Positions 1 through 8,563 of a stretch of 64,000 nucleotides of DNA are shown here, piece after piece. This DNA is from Candidatus Obscuribacter sp. Lineage in GTDB: Bacteria > Cyanobacteriota > Vampirovibrionia > Obscuribacterales > Obscuribacteraceae. The notes below the pieces were generated by a model. It was given only the letters and a program-made list of their open reading frames with translations, was not told the DNA's origin and did not search any database. A program made the position numbers and the translations under genes. Numbering within the stretch: the first letter of the stretch is position 1; each line of letters starts with the position of its first letter. The DNA is taken from the NCBI GenBank assembly GCA_021772095.1, contig JADYXR010000006.1:62001-126000 (forward strand), in the 5' to 3' direction.

Positions 1-1017
1 ATCAAAAAAGCCAAAGTGCTTTTCATACAGGGAAGCAACGATCGCCTCGTGCGTCCAGCCGGTACTTATAAGCTTTACAACAGTTTGGCTACGCCGCACC
101 GCGAAATCGTTTTGAGTAAAACAGCAGAACACTTGATCTTCGAAGACGGACAATTCAATGACCAGGATTTGAAGTTCGTCAGCAAGTGGATCTCGTCGAA
201 CATCGCGCCGATTGGAGCTTCTGTAAAAGTCGCAAAAGCGCCAGCCGACAAGAACGGTGAGAAAGAAGTTACGACAACAGTCGATGGTTCCAAACCATCA
301 ACTGATGGCGCATCTGGTGGCAGCACCACTGACGGTAGCACAAAGAATGAAGGCAAAACCGACAAGAACAAAACATCGGTGCCTGTAAAAATCGCATCCG
401 CGAACGTTCCTGCAGCCGGTATTCCAGCCAAGAATGCTACGAACCCTGCCAATAAAACCGCACTTTCCTATTGGATTGAACTGAAGCGCAACGGCAAAAT
501 TTTCCGATGCAATAACAAGACCACTTTCAAGTCCGGCGATGCCATCAAGTTCCACGTCATGTCGGAAGTCGATGGTTATGCATACGTTGTTCTTCAACAA
601 GGAAGCACGGGCTCCAAAGCCGTTCTTTTCCCATCGAAAGAAACCGGCGAACACAACTATCTGCGCAACAAGCAAGATTACCCGTTGCCTTATGATGATT
701 GGCTGTCTTTCGACGACCATCCTGGTTTAGAAAAAGTGAGAATCATGTTCTCGAAAAATCAGATCAGCATGGACAAATTCCAAAAGCGAAACGAGCAGAC
801 CAAGATCGCTTACATCTCGCCTGATTTAGATGGAGCCAAAGACATGATCGGCACCAGGATGCAACTTTCCTGGGACGATTCCAGTCCCATCATCATGCCT
901 GAAGAAGTTAAAACCACCTCTGCAATCGCCTCTGCGGATAACGCCAGCCAGGTCAGACTTGTGTTCGACAATCCGGATGGCACACTGGCAGTTGACGTGG
1001 CACTTCTGCACCAGTAA
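1..1017 (+). CDS. Alpha/beta-hydrolase C-terminus fused to DUF4384-like domain (5' partial)
   Basis: The frame is open to the first base of the window, so the N-terminus is missing. The first ~65 visible residues resemble the end of an S33-type serine hydrolase: a core strand followed by GSNDRLV, then AEHLIFEDGQF, which would carry the catalytic His. A Thr/Ser/Lys/Gly-rich linker follows (about residues 70-140). Next comes a DUF4384-like module (about 150-250), starting at YWIELKRNGK and containing AVLFPSKETGEHN. In other bacteria DUF4384 often accompanies caspase-like and TPR modules, and the next gene encodes exactly such a caspase-fold/TPR protein. The substrate is unknown. The nucleophile Ser and any signal peptide lie outside the window. 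Confidence 0.7.
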   Translation: MKKAKVLFIQGSNDRLVRPAGTYKLYNSLATPHREIVLSKTAEHLIFEDGQFNDQDLKFVSKWISSNIAPIGASVKVAKAPADKNGEKEVTTTVDGSKPSTDGASGGSTTDGSTKNEGKTDKNKTSVPVKIASANVPAAGIPAKNATNPANKTALSYWIELKRNGKIFRCNNKTTFKSGDAIKFHVMSEVDGYAYVVLQQGSTGSKAVLFPSKETGEHNYLRNKQDYPLPYDDWLSFDDHPGLEKVRIMFSKNQISMDKFQKRNEQTKIAYISPDLDGAKDMIGTRMQLSWDDSSPIIMPEEVKTTSAIASADNASQVRLVFDNPDGTLAVDVALLHQ

Positions 1018-1059
1018 GCGGAGTGCGATGCGCGCCGCTGTTCAGAACGGCGGGCGCAG

Positions 1060-1143
1060 ACTGATTGGTAGCAGTCGTGAACTGACTGGTTCGCAATTGG
1101 AACTGATTAGTCGCACTCGGAACTTGATTGGTCGCACTCGTTG
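1060..1143. repeat. Four degenerate ~21-bp tandem copies
   Basis: The core ACTGATTGGT or a variant recurs four times at about 21-base spacing, each time followed by a CGCACTCG-like or related tail. The block lies between the stop of the hydrolase/DUF4384 gene and the ribosome site of the caspase-like gene. Confidence 0.6.
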
Positions 1144-1208
1144 AACCGATTTATCAAATTGGAACGACGAAATCACGAAGAAAACTAGAAGAGCTAAGGA
1201 GATTTGGG

Positions 1209-2975
1209 ATGTTAGTAACAAAGCGGATCGGACGCAAGCGATTCGGGCTAACAAGTCATTCACAGAAGCCAACTTCAAAGTTCACTCTCACAGTGATGAG
1301 CATCTTAGCAGCCTTTGCCGTGATACCACAGGCGATGGCGGCCGACAACACTAATCAGCCTTCCGTTCCCGGAGTCAAATTCACAAAGGTTCAGGATCTG
1401 GATCCGAATAAGCAGGGTCCAAACCGTCCGATTCGGCAAAAATGGGGCGTGGTCATCGGCATATCAAAATTCAAAGAATCGCGCCTGGCGCCTATCGCTC
1501 CAGTGCTCGATGCCGCCGCTAAATCATTTTACGAATATCTAGTCGATCCTCATGGTGGCAGATTTGATACCAAGCACGTTCGCTTGATCACAAATTCAAA
1601 AGGCACCAGACAAAATATTTTGGACAACATCGGTCCTCAATTTCTTGGCGCACTGGCTCAACCAGACGATCTCGTGGTAGTGTTCATCACTACCGATAGT
1701 TTCCCAACCACAGATGGAACGTCTTATCTCTGCACCTACGATTGTGCTCTCGACAATATTTTCGGAACCTGCATTTCGATCAACGACATCATGCAAACCA
1801 TTCGGCAAAACGTAAAAGCCGAGCGAATTTTGCTCGTGCTGCAAGCCGCCCACAGTGGCGCCGCAGAACTCCCCGGAGCAGGCAAATCTCGTCCAACCAA
1901 AGTAGACGAGAATAGATCGGTCACCGGCAGTGGTGTCATCATCATCTCCTCCAGTGAACCGGATCAAAAGAGCTGGAGCAACATTTTCTCCAGTAATTTT
2001 GTAGCGTCGCTGAAGGAAAAAGACGGTCTGATACCGCTGGGTGAAGCGTTCGATAAGACCAAAACCAAGACAGAAACTGATACCACAAGCGGTAGCTTCA
2101 CCGACAAGCAAACGCCGGTCATGAAGGCTGACTGGAAGGGTCAAGACTTGATTATAGGCGCACCGGCGGTCGAAGAGGCTTCAGCTATTCCCGTCAACGT
2201 CGCCGACTACTTAGCTGCAGAATCGTACTACTTCAAAGCCAACGACCTAGTCACTCAAGGCAAACTCGACGAAGCACTCGAACAATACAAGAAAGCCCTC
2301 GATACCGATCCCGGATACGCCGACGCTCTCGCTGACATGGGCGCAATTTTGTCGTTGAAGAAAGAACCACAACAAGCCGCCGATGCATACGTCAAAGCGA
2401 TCGCAGTCAAGCCCAAAGACGCTCTCTATCGCGCCAACTACGCTCGTGTGCTTGCGCAATTGAATAAAGCCGACGAGAGCAAAAAAGAATTAGAAACGGC
2501 GTATCAAATCAATCCCAAAGACAAGGTCGTTCTGACCGCACTGTCAGGCGCACTGCTGCGCGAGAAAGACACAGAAGGCGCGATGCGATACCTCAAAGAA
2601 GCTTTGGTGCTTTATCCGAAAGCATCCGATGTGTACGACAAGTTGAGTTTCGCCCATGTGCAATCCGGCAACTATGCCGAAGCCGTTGATAACGCGCAGA
2701 AAGCGGTGGCACTCGATCCGAATTCGGTTTCGGCACGGCTCAATCTAGGCTCCACTCTTCTCATCATGGGCAACCTCAATCAAGCGACCAAGGCTTACAT
2801 CGAAGCGACCAAACTGGCTCCCCAGGACGCTAACGCTCATTATCTTTTGAGCCGAACGCTGGAAAAATCCGGTGATCTGACCGGAGCAAAGGAAGAGCTG
2901 CAGAAGTTTGTAAAGCTGGCAGCGCCACAAGATCCGCGTCGCAGTCAGGCAGAAGCAAAACTTTCGAGCATGTGA
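1209..2975 (+). CDS. Catalytically dead caspase-like (C14 fold) domain with TPR repeats, exported
   Basis: The start is ATG 1209, with AAGGAG at 1196-1201. An upstream in-frame TTG at 1128 has no ribosome site and runs through repeat DNA. The 588-residue product has a signal peptide ending near AMA-AD. A caspase/metacaspase-type fold follows (about residues 75-310), and at least six TPR units occupy residues ~335-585. In active relatives the two catalytic segments read like STHG and DACHSG. Here they read TTDS (Asp codon at 1695) and QAAHSG (Ala codon at 1848). Both the His and the Cys are therefore gone while the surrounding strands are kept. A role as an extracytoplasmic scaffold or binding protein is inference. 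Neighbouring DUF4384 suggests a shared module. Confidence 0.8.
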   Translation: MLVTKRIGRKRFGLTSHSQKPTSKFTLTVMSILAAFAVIPQAMAADNTNQPSVPGVKFTKVQDLDPNKQGPNRPIRQKWGVVIGISKFKESRLAPIAPVLDAAAKSFYEYLVDPHGGRFDTKHVRLITNSKGTRQNILDNIGPQFLGALAQPDDLVVVFITTDSFPTTDGTSYLCTYDCALDNIFGTCISINDIMQTIRQNVKAERILLVLQAAHSGAAELPGAGKSRPTKVDENRSVTGSGVIIISSSEPDQKSWSNIFSSNFVASLKEKDGLIPLGEAFDKTKTKTETDTTSGSFTDKQTPVMKADWKGQDLIIGAPAVEEASAIPVNVADYLAAESYYFKANDLVTQGKLDEALEQYKKALDTDPGYADALADMGAILSLKKEPQQAADAYVKAIAVKPKDALYRANYARVLAQLNKADESKKELETAYQINPKDKVVLTALSGALLREKDTEGAMRYLKEALVLYPKASDVYDKLSFAHVQSGNYAEAVDNAQKAVALDPNSVSARLNLGSTLLIMGNLNQATKAYIEATKLAPQDANAHYLLSRTLEKSGDLTGAKEELQKFVKLAAPQDPRRSQAEAKLSSM

Positions 2976-3208
2976 TCGCGAACATCCGCACACAACGCCG
3001 CCAAACAGTCTCGACATGTAGTCAAATCGAGACACCGACTGAGAAATCCTGACACTGACTGAGACCCGCATTAAATCGGATGCTGCCCTACATCCCGATT
3101 TTGATCGCTGCCAACGCCGTTCACGACGTTAGTTAGCACCATTGCCGACCACCAAACTTCCGACTATTGCGTTTAGTTTCTTAGTTTAATCTTGTTAATT
3201 TCAATCAC

Positions 3209-3235
3209 TTGACAATGCATGTATAGTATTAATCT
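3209..3235 (+). promoter_or_regulatory. Candidate sigma70 promoter for the bestrophin-like gene
   Basis: A perfect TTGACA (3209-3214) lies in a T/A-rich tract, with a weaker TAATCT-type -10 at 3230-3235 (15-base spacer). It stands about 70 bases before the start codon. The -35 is convincing; the exact -10 is not. Confidence 0.4.
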
Positions 3236-3301
3236 ATTAGGAAAAGCGTTCCTTGACCAGTGCGCGCGACATTAAGTCAGTTCCTAGGAGTGTTAAAGCG
3301 C

Positions 3302-4384
3302 ATGTCTGATATGAAACAAGAAAGCGTCCAGCGTGTCAGTGCGGTGCCGGGCCCACAGTCGCCGAAAGCGACTATGACGCTGCCCAGTATGGAGCAGCAC
3401 ACCAAGGGCTTCGCCAAGACCATGTCGATCTTCGTTCATCCGTTCACCCGGATGCACAGGATCCCGGTGTTCAAGCGCCTGTGGTTCTACCTCACGCTCA
3501 TGGCGATCTACGATTGCATTGTCGACTCGATCTCAGCTTCCAACATCTCGCAGCAGTTGCTCAAAGAAGCAAACAACGCGGCATTCATCGGAGCCGTTTT
3601 CGGTTTGCTCCTCGTCTTCCGCACCAACTCAGCCTATGAACGTTGGTGGGAAGGTCGGCGCCTCTGGGGGCAACTGGTCAACGATTCACGAAATCTGGCA
3701 TTGAAAGCACAAGCTTATGTCAACGTACCGCAAAGCGAAAAAGCAAAACTAGGCGACCAAATCGTCTCCTTCGCCTTCGCTTTGAAGCACTCGCTGCGTG
3801 ACAGCAGACCAACCAAGAATTTGCCTGGTATCAAACCAATGGATCAAATTCCGAAAAACTATCACCTTCCTTCCCAAGTTAGTCTGCGAATTTTCGAAAC
3901 AATCAGCTTGTGGAAAGAACGAAACCATATCAACGATTTTTCACTGATGATTCTCGATCCGCACATGCGAGCGTTCATGGACATCGCCGGCGCTTGCGAA
4001 CGGATCAAGACCACACCACTGCCGGTATCATACCGAGCTTTCATGCGTCAGGGTATTGCCCTTAACTTGCTGATTCTGCCCTGGTATATCGGGCCAAAAT
4101 TGGAAATTTGGGTAAGCTTGCCGCTTGTGCTTATCGCGTCGTATTTCTTGATCGGTTTGGAATTGATTGCCGAAGACATCGAAGATCCATTCGGTCTAGA
4201 CGGTGATGACTTGCCGCTCGATCAAATTTGCAACGGCATCCAAAAGGTAATCACTGAAATCACGACATCAGACGTTCTGTGCGGTCACAGCAACGAAGGT
4301 GTCGAAGTCGATCCGCTCAAATTCACGAAATCAATCGCAGCTCTGCAAGTCGATCCGTTAAAAGATCTCGGCAGCAGGGACTAA
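3302..4384 (+). CDS. Bestrophin-family (UPF0187/RFP-TM) anion channel-like membrane protein
   Basis: The family is recognised from the segment NNAAFIGAVFGLLLVFRTN followed by SAYERWWEGR, the hallmark of bacterial bestrophin-like proteins. There are hydrophobic helices near residues 50-75, 90-110, 250-270 and 275-295, and a late EDIEDPFG-type acidic segment that in the family lies by the cytosolic aperture. The length (360 aa from ATG 3302) is slightly above the usual ~300. The start was chosen at ATG 3302, with TAGGAG at 3285-3290. An in-frame GTG at 3260 is possible but overlaps the promoter region. The gene appears monocistronic. Ion selectivity cannot be told from sequence. Confidence 0.85.
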   Translation: MSDMKQESVQRVSAVPGPQSPKATMTLPSMEQHTKGFAKTMSIFVHPFTRMHRIPVFKRLWFYLTLMAIYDCIVDSISASNISQQLLKEANNAAFIGAVFGLLLVFRTNSAYERWWEGRRLWGQLVNDSRNLALKAQAYVNVPQSEKAKLGDQIVSFAFALKHSLRDSRPTKNLPGIKPMDQIPKNYHLPSQVSLRIFETISLWKERNHINDFSLMILDPHMRAFMDIAGACERIKTTPLPVSYRAFMRQGIALNLLILPWYIGPKLEIWVSLPLVLIASYFLIGLELIAEDIEDPFGLDGDDLPLDQICNGIQKVITEITTSDVLCGHSNEGVEVDPLKFTKSIAALQVDPLKDLGSRD

Positions 4385-4520
4385 ACTGGAAATTGGAACG
4401 GTTGATGTTCAGTTCACGCATCCACGGAATAAGAGAATCGGCCGGTCTTTTGGTCGAATATGTTGCCACGCGTCATGATGCAAAATCGCCATTAGTTGAA
4501 CTCTCTGGAGTTGCGCGCGC

Positions 4521-5669
4521 ATGCGTTTGAATTCAGTCGAAACAACACCCAATCCCAATAGCATGAAGCTAAACCTTGATGAGAAGATGGGTTCCACTGT
4601 CACATATTCCAGTGAGAATATAAGCGACGCCCCGTCATTCGTTCAAGAGTTGATGGAAATTGATGGTGTCAAAACTGTTTTCGTCTGCAATGACTTCGTC
4701 ACTTTAAACAGAGATCCGCTCAAAGACTGGCGTTCCATTCTCGAGAAAGCGACTGTAATTTTCAATCAGTCGACCCAGGAAAGTGGTGGCACTGTTGCTG
4801 TTCCAAATTCCAAAGATCAAAAGATTGCGAATCCGAAAAACGATGTTCTTAAAGAAGGATCCGTTCATGTGGTCGTGCAAACATTTAAAGGAATACCGAT
4901 TCAAGTCAGAGTAATCGACAGCGAAGGCGAAACACGCGTCAGCCTGGGCGATCGATTCAACGAGGCCGCGCAGTCGATTCAGAACGATACAGGCGCCGAT
5001 TTCCTCAAAGAACGATACTGGGCGGACCACGGACTTCGCTACGGACCAAGAGTCGACATTGCCAACGAAGTCGCCGCTGAGTTTCAAGGTATGTTCGATG
5101 AAGACGCAATCAATCGAGCCCGAGCCAAGGCCGCCGGAGGAACGGAGGAACAAACAACCGTTCCTTTTAATACGATTTTGGAATGGCTGAAAGACCCGGA
5201 TTGGCACAAACGCATGTTGGCCATTCAAGAACTCAACATATCCGAAGAAACCATCGCACTGTTGACAGCGGCGCTCGATGACGAGAATCCCCAAGTCCGC
5301 CGTTTAGCAGCAGCCGCATTGGGCACCACAGGCAGTGCCGACGCGGTTCCAGCGCTTTGCAATGCAGTTTTGAATGACAAATCCATCGGCGTGCGCCGCA
5401 CCGCCGGCGATGCGCTCTCGGATATTGGCGATCCGTCAGCACAACCAGCGATGTGTCAGGCACTCGCCGACGCTAATAAGCTCGTACGCTGGCGCGCGGC
5501 GCGATTCCTCTTCGACATCGGCACGGAAGAGGCTTTACCGTACCTGACTGACGCGGTAGCCGATTCGGAGTTCGAAGTGCGGCTGGAAGTCGAGGCCGCG
5601 ATCGAGCGCATCAAAGGCGGTCTGCAAGGAATCGGTCCGGCATGGCGGCGCATTGTGGACGGACAATAA
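4521..5669 (+). CDS. Nfu N-terminal domain plus HEAT-like repeats (CvfC/YpgR type)
   Basis: The first ~85 residues match the Nfu_N domain (TTPNPNSMKL near the start, then GVKTVFV), the part of Nfu proteins that is not the Fe-S binding half. A middle region (about 110-230) follows, with KERYWADHGLRYGPRVD. The C-terminal ~140 residues form four or five PBS-lyase-type HEAT repeats with the pattern DENPQVRRLAAAALG. The same architecture occurs in the conserved virulence factor C/YpgR family of Firmicutes. No CxxC iron-sulfur motif is present. The start is ATG 4521, with GGAG about ten bases upstream. The molecular function is unknown in the family, and a scaffold role is inference. Confidence 0.8.
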   Translation: MRLNSVETTPNPNSMKLNLDEKMGSTVTYSSENISDAPSFVQELMEIDGVKTVFVCNDFVTLNRDPLKDWRSILEKATVIFNQSTQESGGTVAVPNSKDQKIANPKNDVLKEGSVHVVVQTFKGIPIQVRVIDSEGETRVSLGDRFNEAAQSIQNDTGADFLKERYWADHGLRYGPRVDIANEVAAEFQGMFDEDAINRARAKAAGGTEEQTTVPFNTILEWLKDPDWHKRMLAIQELNISEETIALLTAALDDENPQVRRLAAAALGTTGSADAVPALCNAVLNDKSIGVRRTAGDALSDIGDPSAQPAMCQALADANKLVRWRAARFLFDIGTEEALPYLTDAVADSEFEVRLEVEAAIERIKGGLQGIGPAWRRIVDGQ

Positions 5670-5690
5670 GCTCGCGGTTGCAGAGTCACT

Positions 5691-5790
5691 GCGTTATTCG
5701 AACCGAGTGTTATTCGAACTGGAGCGCTACTCGAACTGGAGGGGCACTGAACTGGAGCGCTACTCGAACAGAGAAGCGCTATTGTTCCGA
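5691..5790. repeat. Five to six degenerate ~17-bp tandem copies
   Basis: The motif TATTCGAACTGGAGCGC and variants repeat at ~17-base spacing directly after the stop of the Nfu_N-HEAT gene. The rest of the 341-base gap (5670-6010) shows no convincing gene. The frame that is open across it consists of translated repeats. Confidence 0.65.
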
Positions 5791-6010
5791 AACGACCTGC
5801 AAGTCGAACTGAACTTTTTAGATCTCGACACCGGCAAAAGCGACGATCAAGAGTTCGGCTCATCTCAGTTTAGACAAGGAAATGAAAGGATTGTAGAAAC
5901 GGAAATTTGCCTAAAAAAAACCGCTTTGAATCTTGTGGCACATGCTATACCCGTTGTAGCCTCCCAACTACACTTCTCAGTGCACGCCAAGCCAAGGACG
6001 ATGATCGATC

Positions 6011-6886
6011 ATGGTCAAGACAAACACGCCAAATTTTAAATCAGTTGCTTCAAAATCTATCCTCACTGCCGCAATGTTCAGTTTCCTGACACAAGGAACA
6101 GGAATCGCTTGTTCTCTGACGGAACGTCAATTGCCATGGCAGGACGTCACCAACAAGGCCAACACAACAAAAATGCTGACCGACTACGACGTCGCCCTAC
6201 TGATCGACAGCTCGCACTCCATGAAATACGAATATGTGCCAGCCGAGGATTTCATCGAAACGATTTCGGACATCAATCCGAACATTAACAACGGATCCAG
6301 ACGCACCCCGAGCAGCAGCCGCTGGGAATGGTGCCGGGCCCATACTGCACAATTGACCAAAGACTCGATGTCAGTTCTTAACCACGGTCCCAGACTAACG
6401 GTCTTTGGCGACCACTCGATCATGTATAAAGATGTGGTCAATTCCGAGTCCGTCGCAAAGGTTTTCACTCGACTGAAGCCGCATGGTGGCACGTTCGCAG
6501 CCCATGCCCTTTCGGAAGAAATGAACACTTACTTCCGAAATCGCAAAAAGCAGGGCGCTGCTGCAAAACCACTTTTGATCGCGATGATAACCGATGGCTC
6601 GCTTAGCGACCTCTGGTCGTCTAGAAGGGCGCTGGTCAGTGCCACAAAGAAGATGAATAGAAGTGATGAAATTGCGATTGTGATTTTGAAAGTCGGCGAA
6701 GATCCGAAGGCACCGCAACAGTTAGAACAACTGGATAACGAGCTGGTTTCAAAATTCAACGCCAAGTTCGATATCGTCGAAGTAAAATCATTCGATGAGT
6801 TAAATAGCAAAGGCATCGGTCCAGTGCTCGCCGACATCATGCGTGAAAAACGCGAGGCGCGTGTCATCAGCTATGGTCCGAAATGA
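6011..6886 (+). CDS. Exported von Willebrand factor A (VWA) domain protein
   Basis: The protein has 291 residues with an N-terminal signal-like hydrophobic stretch (about residues 13-32). A VWA domain starts at about residue 57. Its metal-ion-dependent adhesion site is intact: DSSHS (DxSxS), a Thr in HGGTF, and TDGS. This predicts Mg2+-dependent ligand or protein binding outside the cytoplasmic membrane. The Cys near residue 34 (GIAC) is a poor lipobox because -3 is Gly. The start is ATG 6011, with AAGGA about fourteen bases upstream. No neighbouring MoxR ATPase is present, so a chaperone pairing is not supported. Confidence 0.8.
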   Translation: MVKTNTPNFKSVASKSILTAAMFSFLTQGTGIACSLTERQLPWQDVTNKANTTKMLTDYDVALLIDSSHSMKYEYVPAEDFIETISDINPNINNGSRRTPSSSRWEWCRAHTAQLTKDSMSVLNHGPRLTVFGDHSIMYKDVVNSESVAKVFTRLKPHGGTFAAHALSEEMNTYFRNRKKQGAAAKPLLIAMITDGSLSDLWSSRRALVSATKKMNRSDEIAIVILKVGEDPKAPQQLEQLDNELVSKFNAKFDIVEVKSFDELNSKGIGPVLADIMREKREARVISYGPK

Positions 6887-7054
6887 ACGCTCTGGTTCGG
6901 TTTCGAAACGCACAGGTTGTTGAGATCAACTGATATCGTTTATGAAAAGTAAGTGATATGCTGAGTGCTTTGGCGTTTTAATCGAGTGAGTAGCACAACC
7001 GATCGCATCACTTCGAAAACTCGTGGTGATAACGACCGATGTGCAATCGCCTTC

Positions 7055-7741
7055 TTAAACGAGTGATACCATGTTGCCCTGCTTCATCGAACTCTTCAAA
7101 GCTTCGATGGCACGCGCGACGATGACGTCGGCACCTTTATCGTCACCGAGAACATTCGTTCCGCCAACACTTACCGTCAGCGAGATCGGCTGATGGTTAT
7201 GCATAACGGTGTGCTCCTCCATCTTTGTTCGCAGGCGCTCAGCGGCTACTTCAACACCTGACGTTGGCGTCTCCGGAAGGATGATCCCAAAAGTATCGTC
7301 ACGGCAACGACCAGCGATATCCACATCGCGGATTGAACCGAGCAATATGCGACCGGAGCTCAAAATGATAGTGTTCTCTAACTGCAATCCGAATCTTTGC
7401 GACAGATCATGCAAACCGTCGACTGATACCAGAAGTAGTGCCAGATCTCGTTTATATCGGCTGGCGCGACGAACTTCGTAATTTAATCGTTTATAAAACG
7501 ACCAAAAATTGTAATTGGTCAAATCGAGCAGTGCGCGCCGTTCCACTTCGTCATCGGAGAGACTGGCATCTTCGATTGAACGATCTGCGAAAAGTTTGGA
7601 CTCGTCTTTTGGAATATCGAATTCCGCGGCGTCACCACCCCCGGTGCTCCAGGGAAATTGATTTTGTTCGGCGCGGCGCTCGGCAAGCCGTTGTTGAAAC
7701 AAGGCCTCGCGCCGAAGATCGTCATCACCCGGACGTGTCAT
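7055..7741 (-). CDS. Degenerate GGDEF-domain protein with retained I-site
   Basis: Residues ~95-225 have the diguanylate cyclase fold: LALLLVSVDGL for the first strand, FGIILPET after the signature, and ISLTVSVGG. The signature itself reads RDDTF (residues 147-151) instead of GGDEF, so catalysis is unlikely. The inhibitory I-site RxxD is intact as RDVD (138-141), exactly five residues before the signature, so the protein could bind c-di-GMP as an effector. The N-terminal 90 residues are charged, with no sensor recognised. The start ATG overlaps the stop of the upstream lipoprotein gene (7738-7741), which indicates translational coupling in a two-gene operon. Confidence 0.85.
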   Translation of the reverse strand: MTRPGDDDLRREALFQQRLAERRAEQNQFPWSTGGGDAAEFDIPKDESKLFADRSIEDASLSDDEVERRALLDLTNYNFWSFYKRLNYEVRRASRYKRDLALLLVSVDGLHDLSQRFGLQLENTIILSSGRILLGSIRDVDIAGRCRDDTFGIILPETPTSGVEVAAERLRTKMEEHTVMHNHQPISLTVSVGGTNVLGDDKGADVIVARAIEALKSSMKQGNMVSLV

Positions 7742-8433
7742 TTGCCAACCGCCTTATCTTTTTCGTTCCAATTCACATATTGATCGCTGTACGATCCTGG
7801 AGTTCTTTCATCTTCCATATAATTGAACACCATGTCCTGCTCTTTGTAGTGCGCGAGCACAGCAGCCGAGTTGACTTGCTCGGGACGCAGCAGTTCGTAT
7901 GCCCGCCAAAATAATTCGCCGGCATCGAGCATGGATTCATAAATCCACTGAACTTTCTTCTTCTTTGTTTCAGCCTCAAAAGCCTTTGCGTACTCAGAAT
8001 GGCGCCAGTAGTCAAGCGTGAAGTCGGAACGTTTTTTGTAAGGCACATAGCTGTTCAAATCTGCCGCGAGATTCTCGCCTTGCGCCTCCAGCATTTTGCG
8101 ATAGCTGAGCGCGAATTTGGCTTTTTCTTTCGGACTGACCCTAGAGTAGCCGGTTTTTAAAACTCGAGCGTTGCGATTGCAAATCCAGGCGTCTTCGAAA
8201 GTGCCGTCGGCGCGCCGTGCCACGTCTTCGATCGTGGTCGCCAGAGTGTCCAGAGAGGTCAGTTTGCCGCTGTTGGGCTCGTTGTGCGGTAGTTGCGATC
8301 CACTGAGCGACCCGCATGAGGAGACAGACAGTGCGCATATTAAGGACAGAACAATGAGAGTCGGGCCTTCGAATTTGCTCCGGCCAGGTTTATGTTTAAT
8401 TTTGCTGACAAAAGTTAGGTGCAATGCTGGCAT
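7738..8433 (-). CDS. Putative lipoprotein of unknown function
   Basis: From the ATG at 8433 the 231-residue protein has a basic N-terminus, a hydrophobic segment (LIVLSLICAL) and a lipobox-like SVSSC followed by GSLSG. It is therefore probably lipid-anchored. The remainder is helical and charged and matches no family I recognise. Earlier in-frame starts exist at 8454 and 8514, but a TATAAT on this strand at 8453-8458 makes 8433 the better choice. Its stop overlaps the start of the degenerate GGDEF gene by four bases (ATGA), so the two are probably made together. Confidence 0.65.
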   Translation of the reverse strand: MPALHLTFVSKIKHKPGRSKFEGPTLIVLSLICALSVSSCGSLSGSQLPHNEPNSGKLTSLDTLATTIEDVARRADGTFEDAWICNRNARVLKTGYSRVSPKEKAKFALSYRKMLEAQGENLAADLNSYVPYKKRSDFTLDYWRHSEYAKAFEAETKKKKVQWIYESMLDAGELFWRAYELLRPEQVNSAAVLAHYKEQDMVFNYMEDERTPGSYSDQYVNWNEKDKAVGK

Positions 8434-8452
8434 CCCGTGACGTTGAATACGC

Positions 8453-8458
8453 ATTATA
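8453..8458 (-). promoter_or_regulatory. Candidate -10 element for the lipoprotein/GGDEF operon
   Basis: An exact TATAAT on the minus strand lies 20 bases before the chosen start codon. No good TTGACA lies at the right distance, so this is a tentative call. Confidence 0.35.
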
Positions 8459-8563
8459 TGTCGCAAAACCAGGTGATTGAAGCAGTTATGAAAAGCAATG
8501 AATCGATTCGACATCCTGCCAAGATGCTAAAATTGGCGCCTGTGACTACGTAAACGATGGTTT

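Noticed and set aside
1060..5790. CRISPR array from the spaced repeats
   Set aside because: The units are 17-21 bases, directly adjoining, degenerate and without unique spacers. No cas genes are present.
5653..6039. A 128-codon frame across the gap before the VWA gene
   Set aside because: Its first half translates the 17-base DNA repeats (ELERYSN units), and it overlaps the VWA start. It is a repeat artefact.
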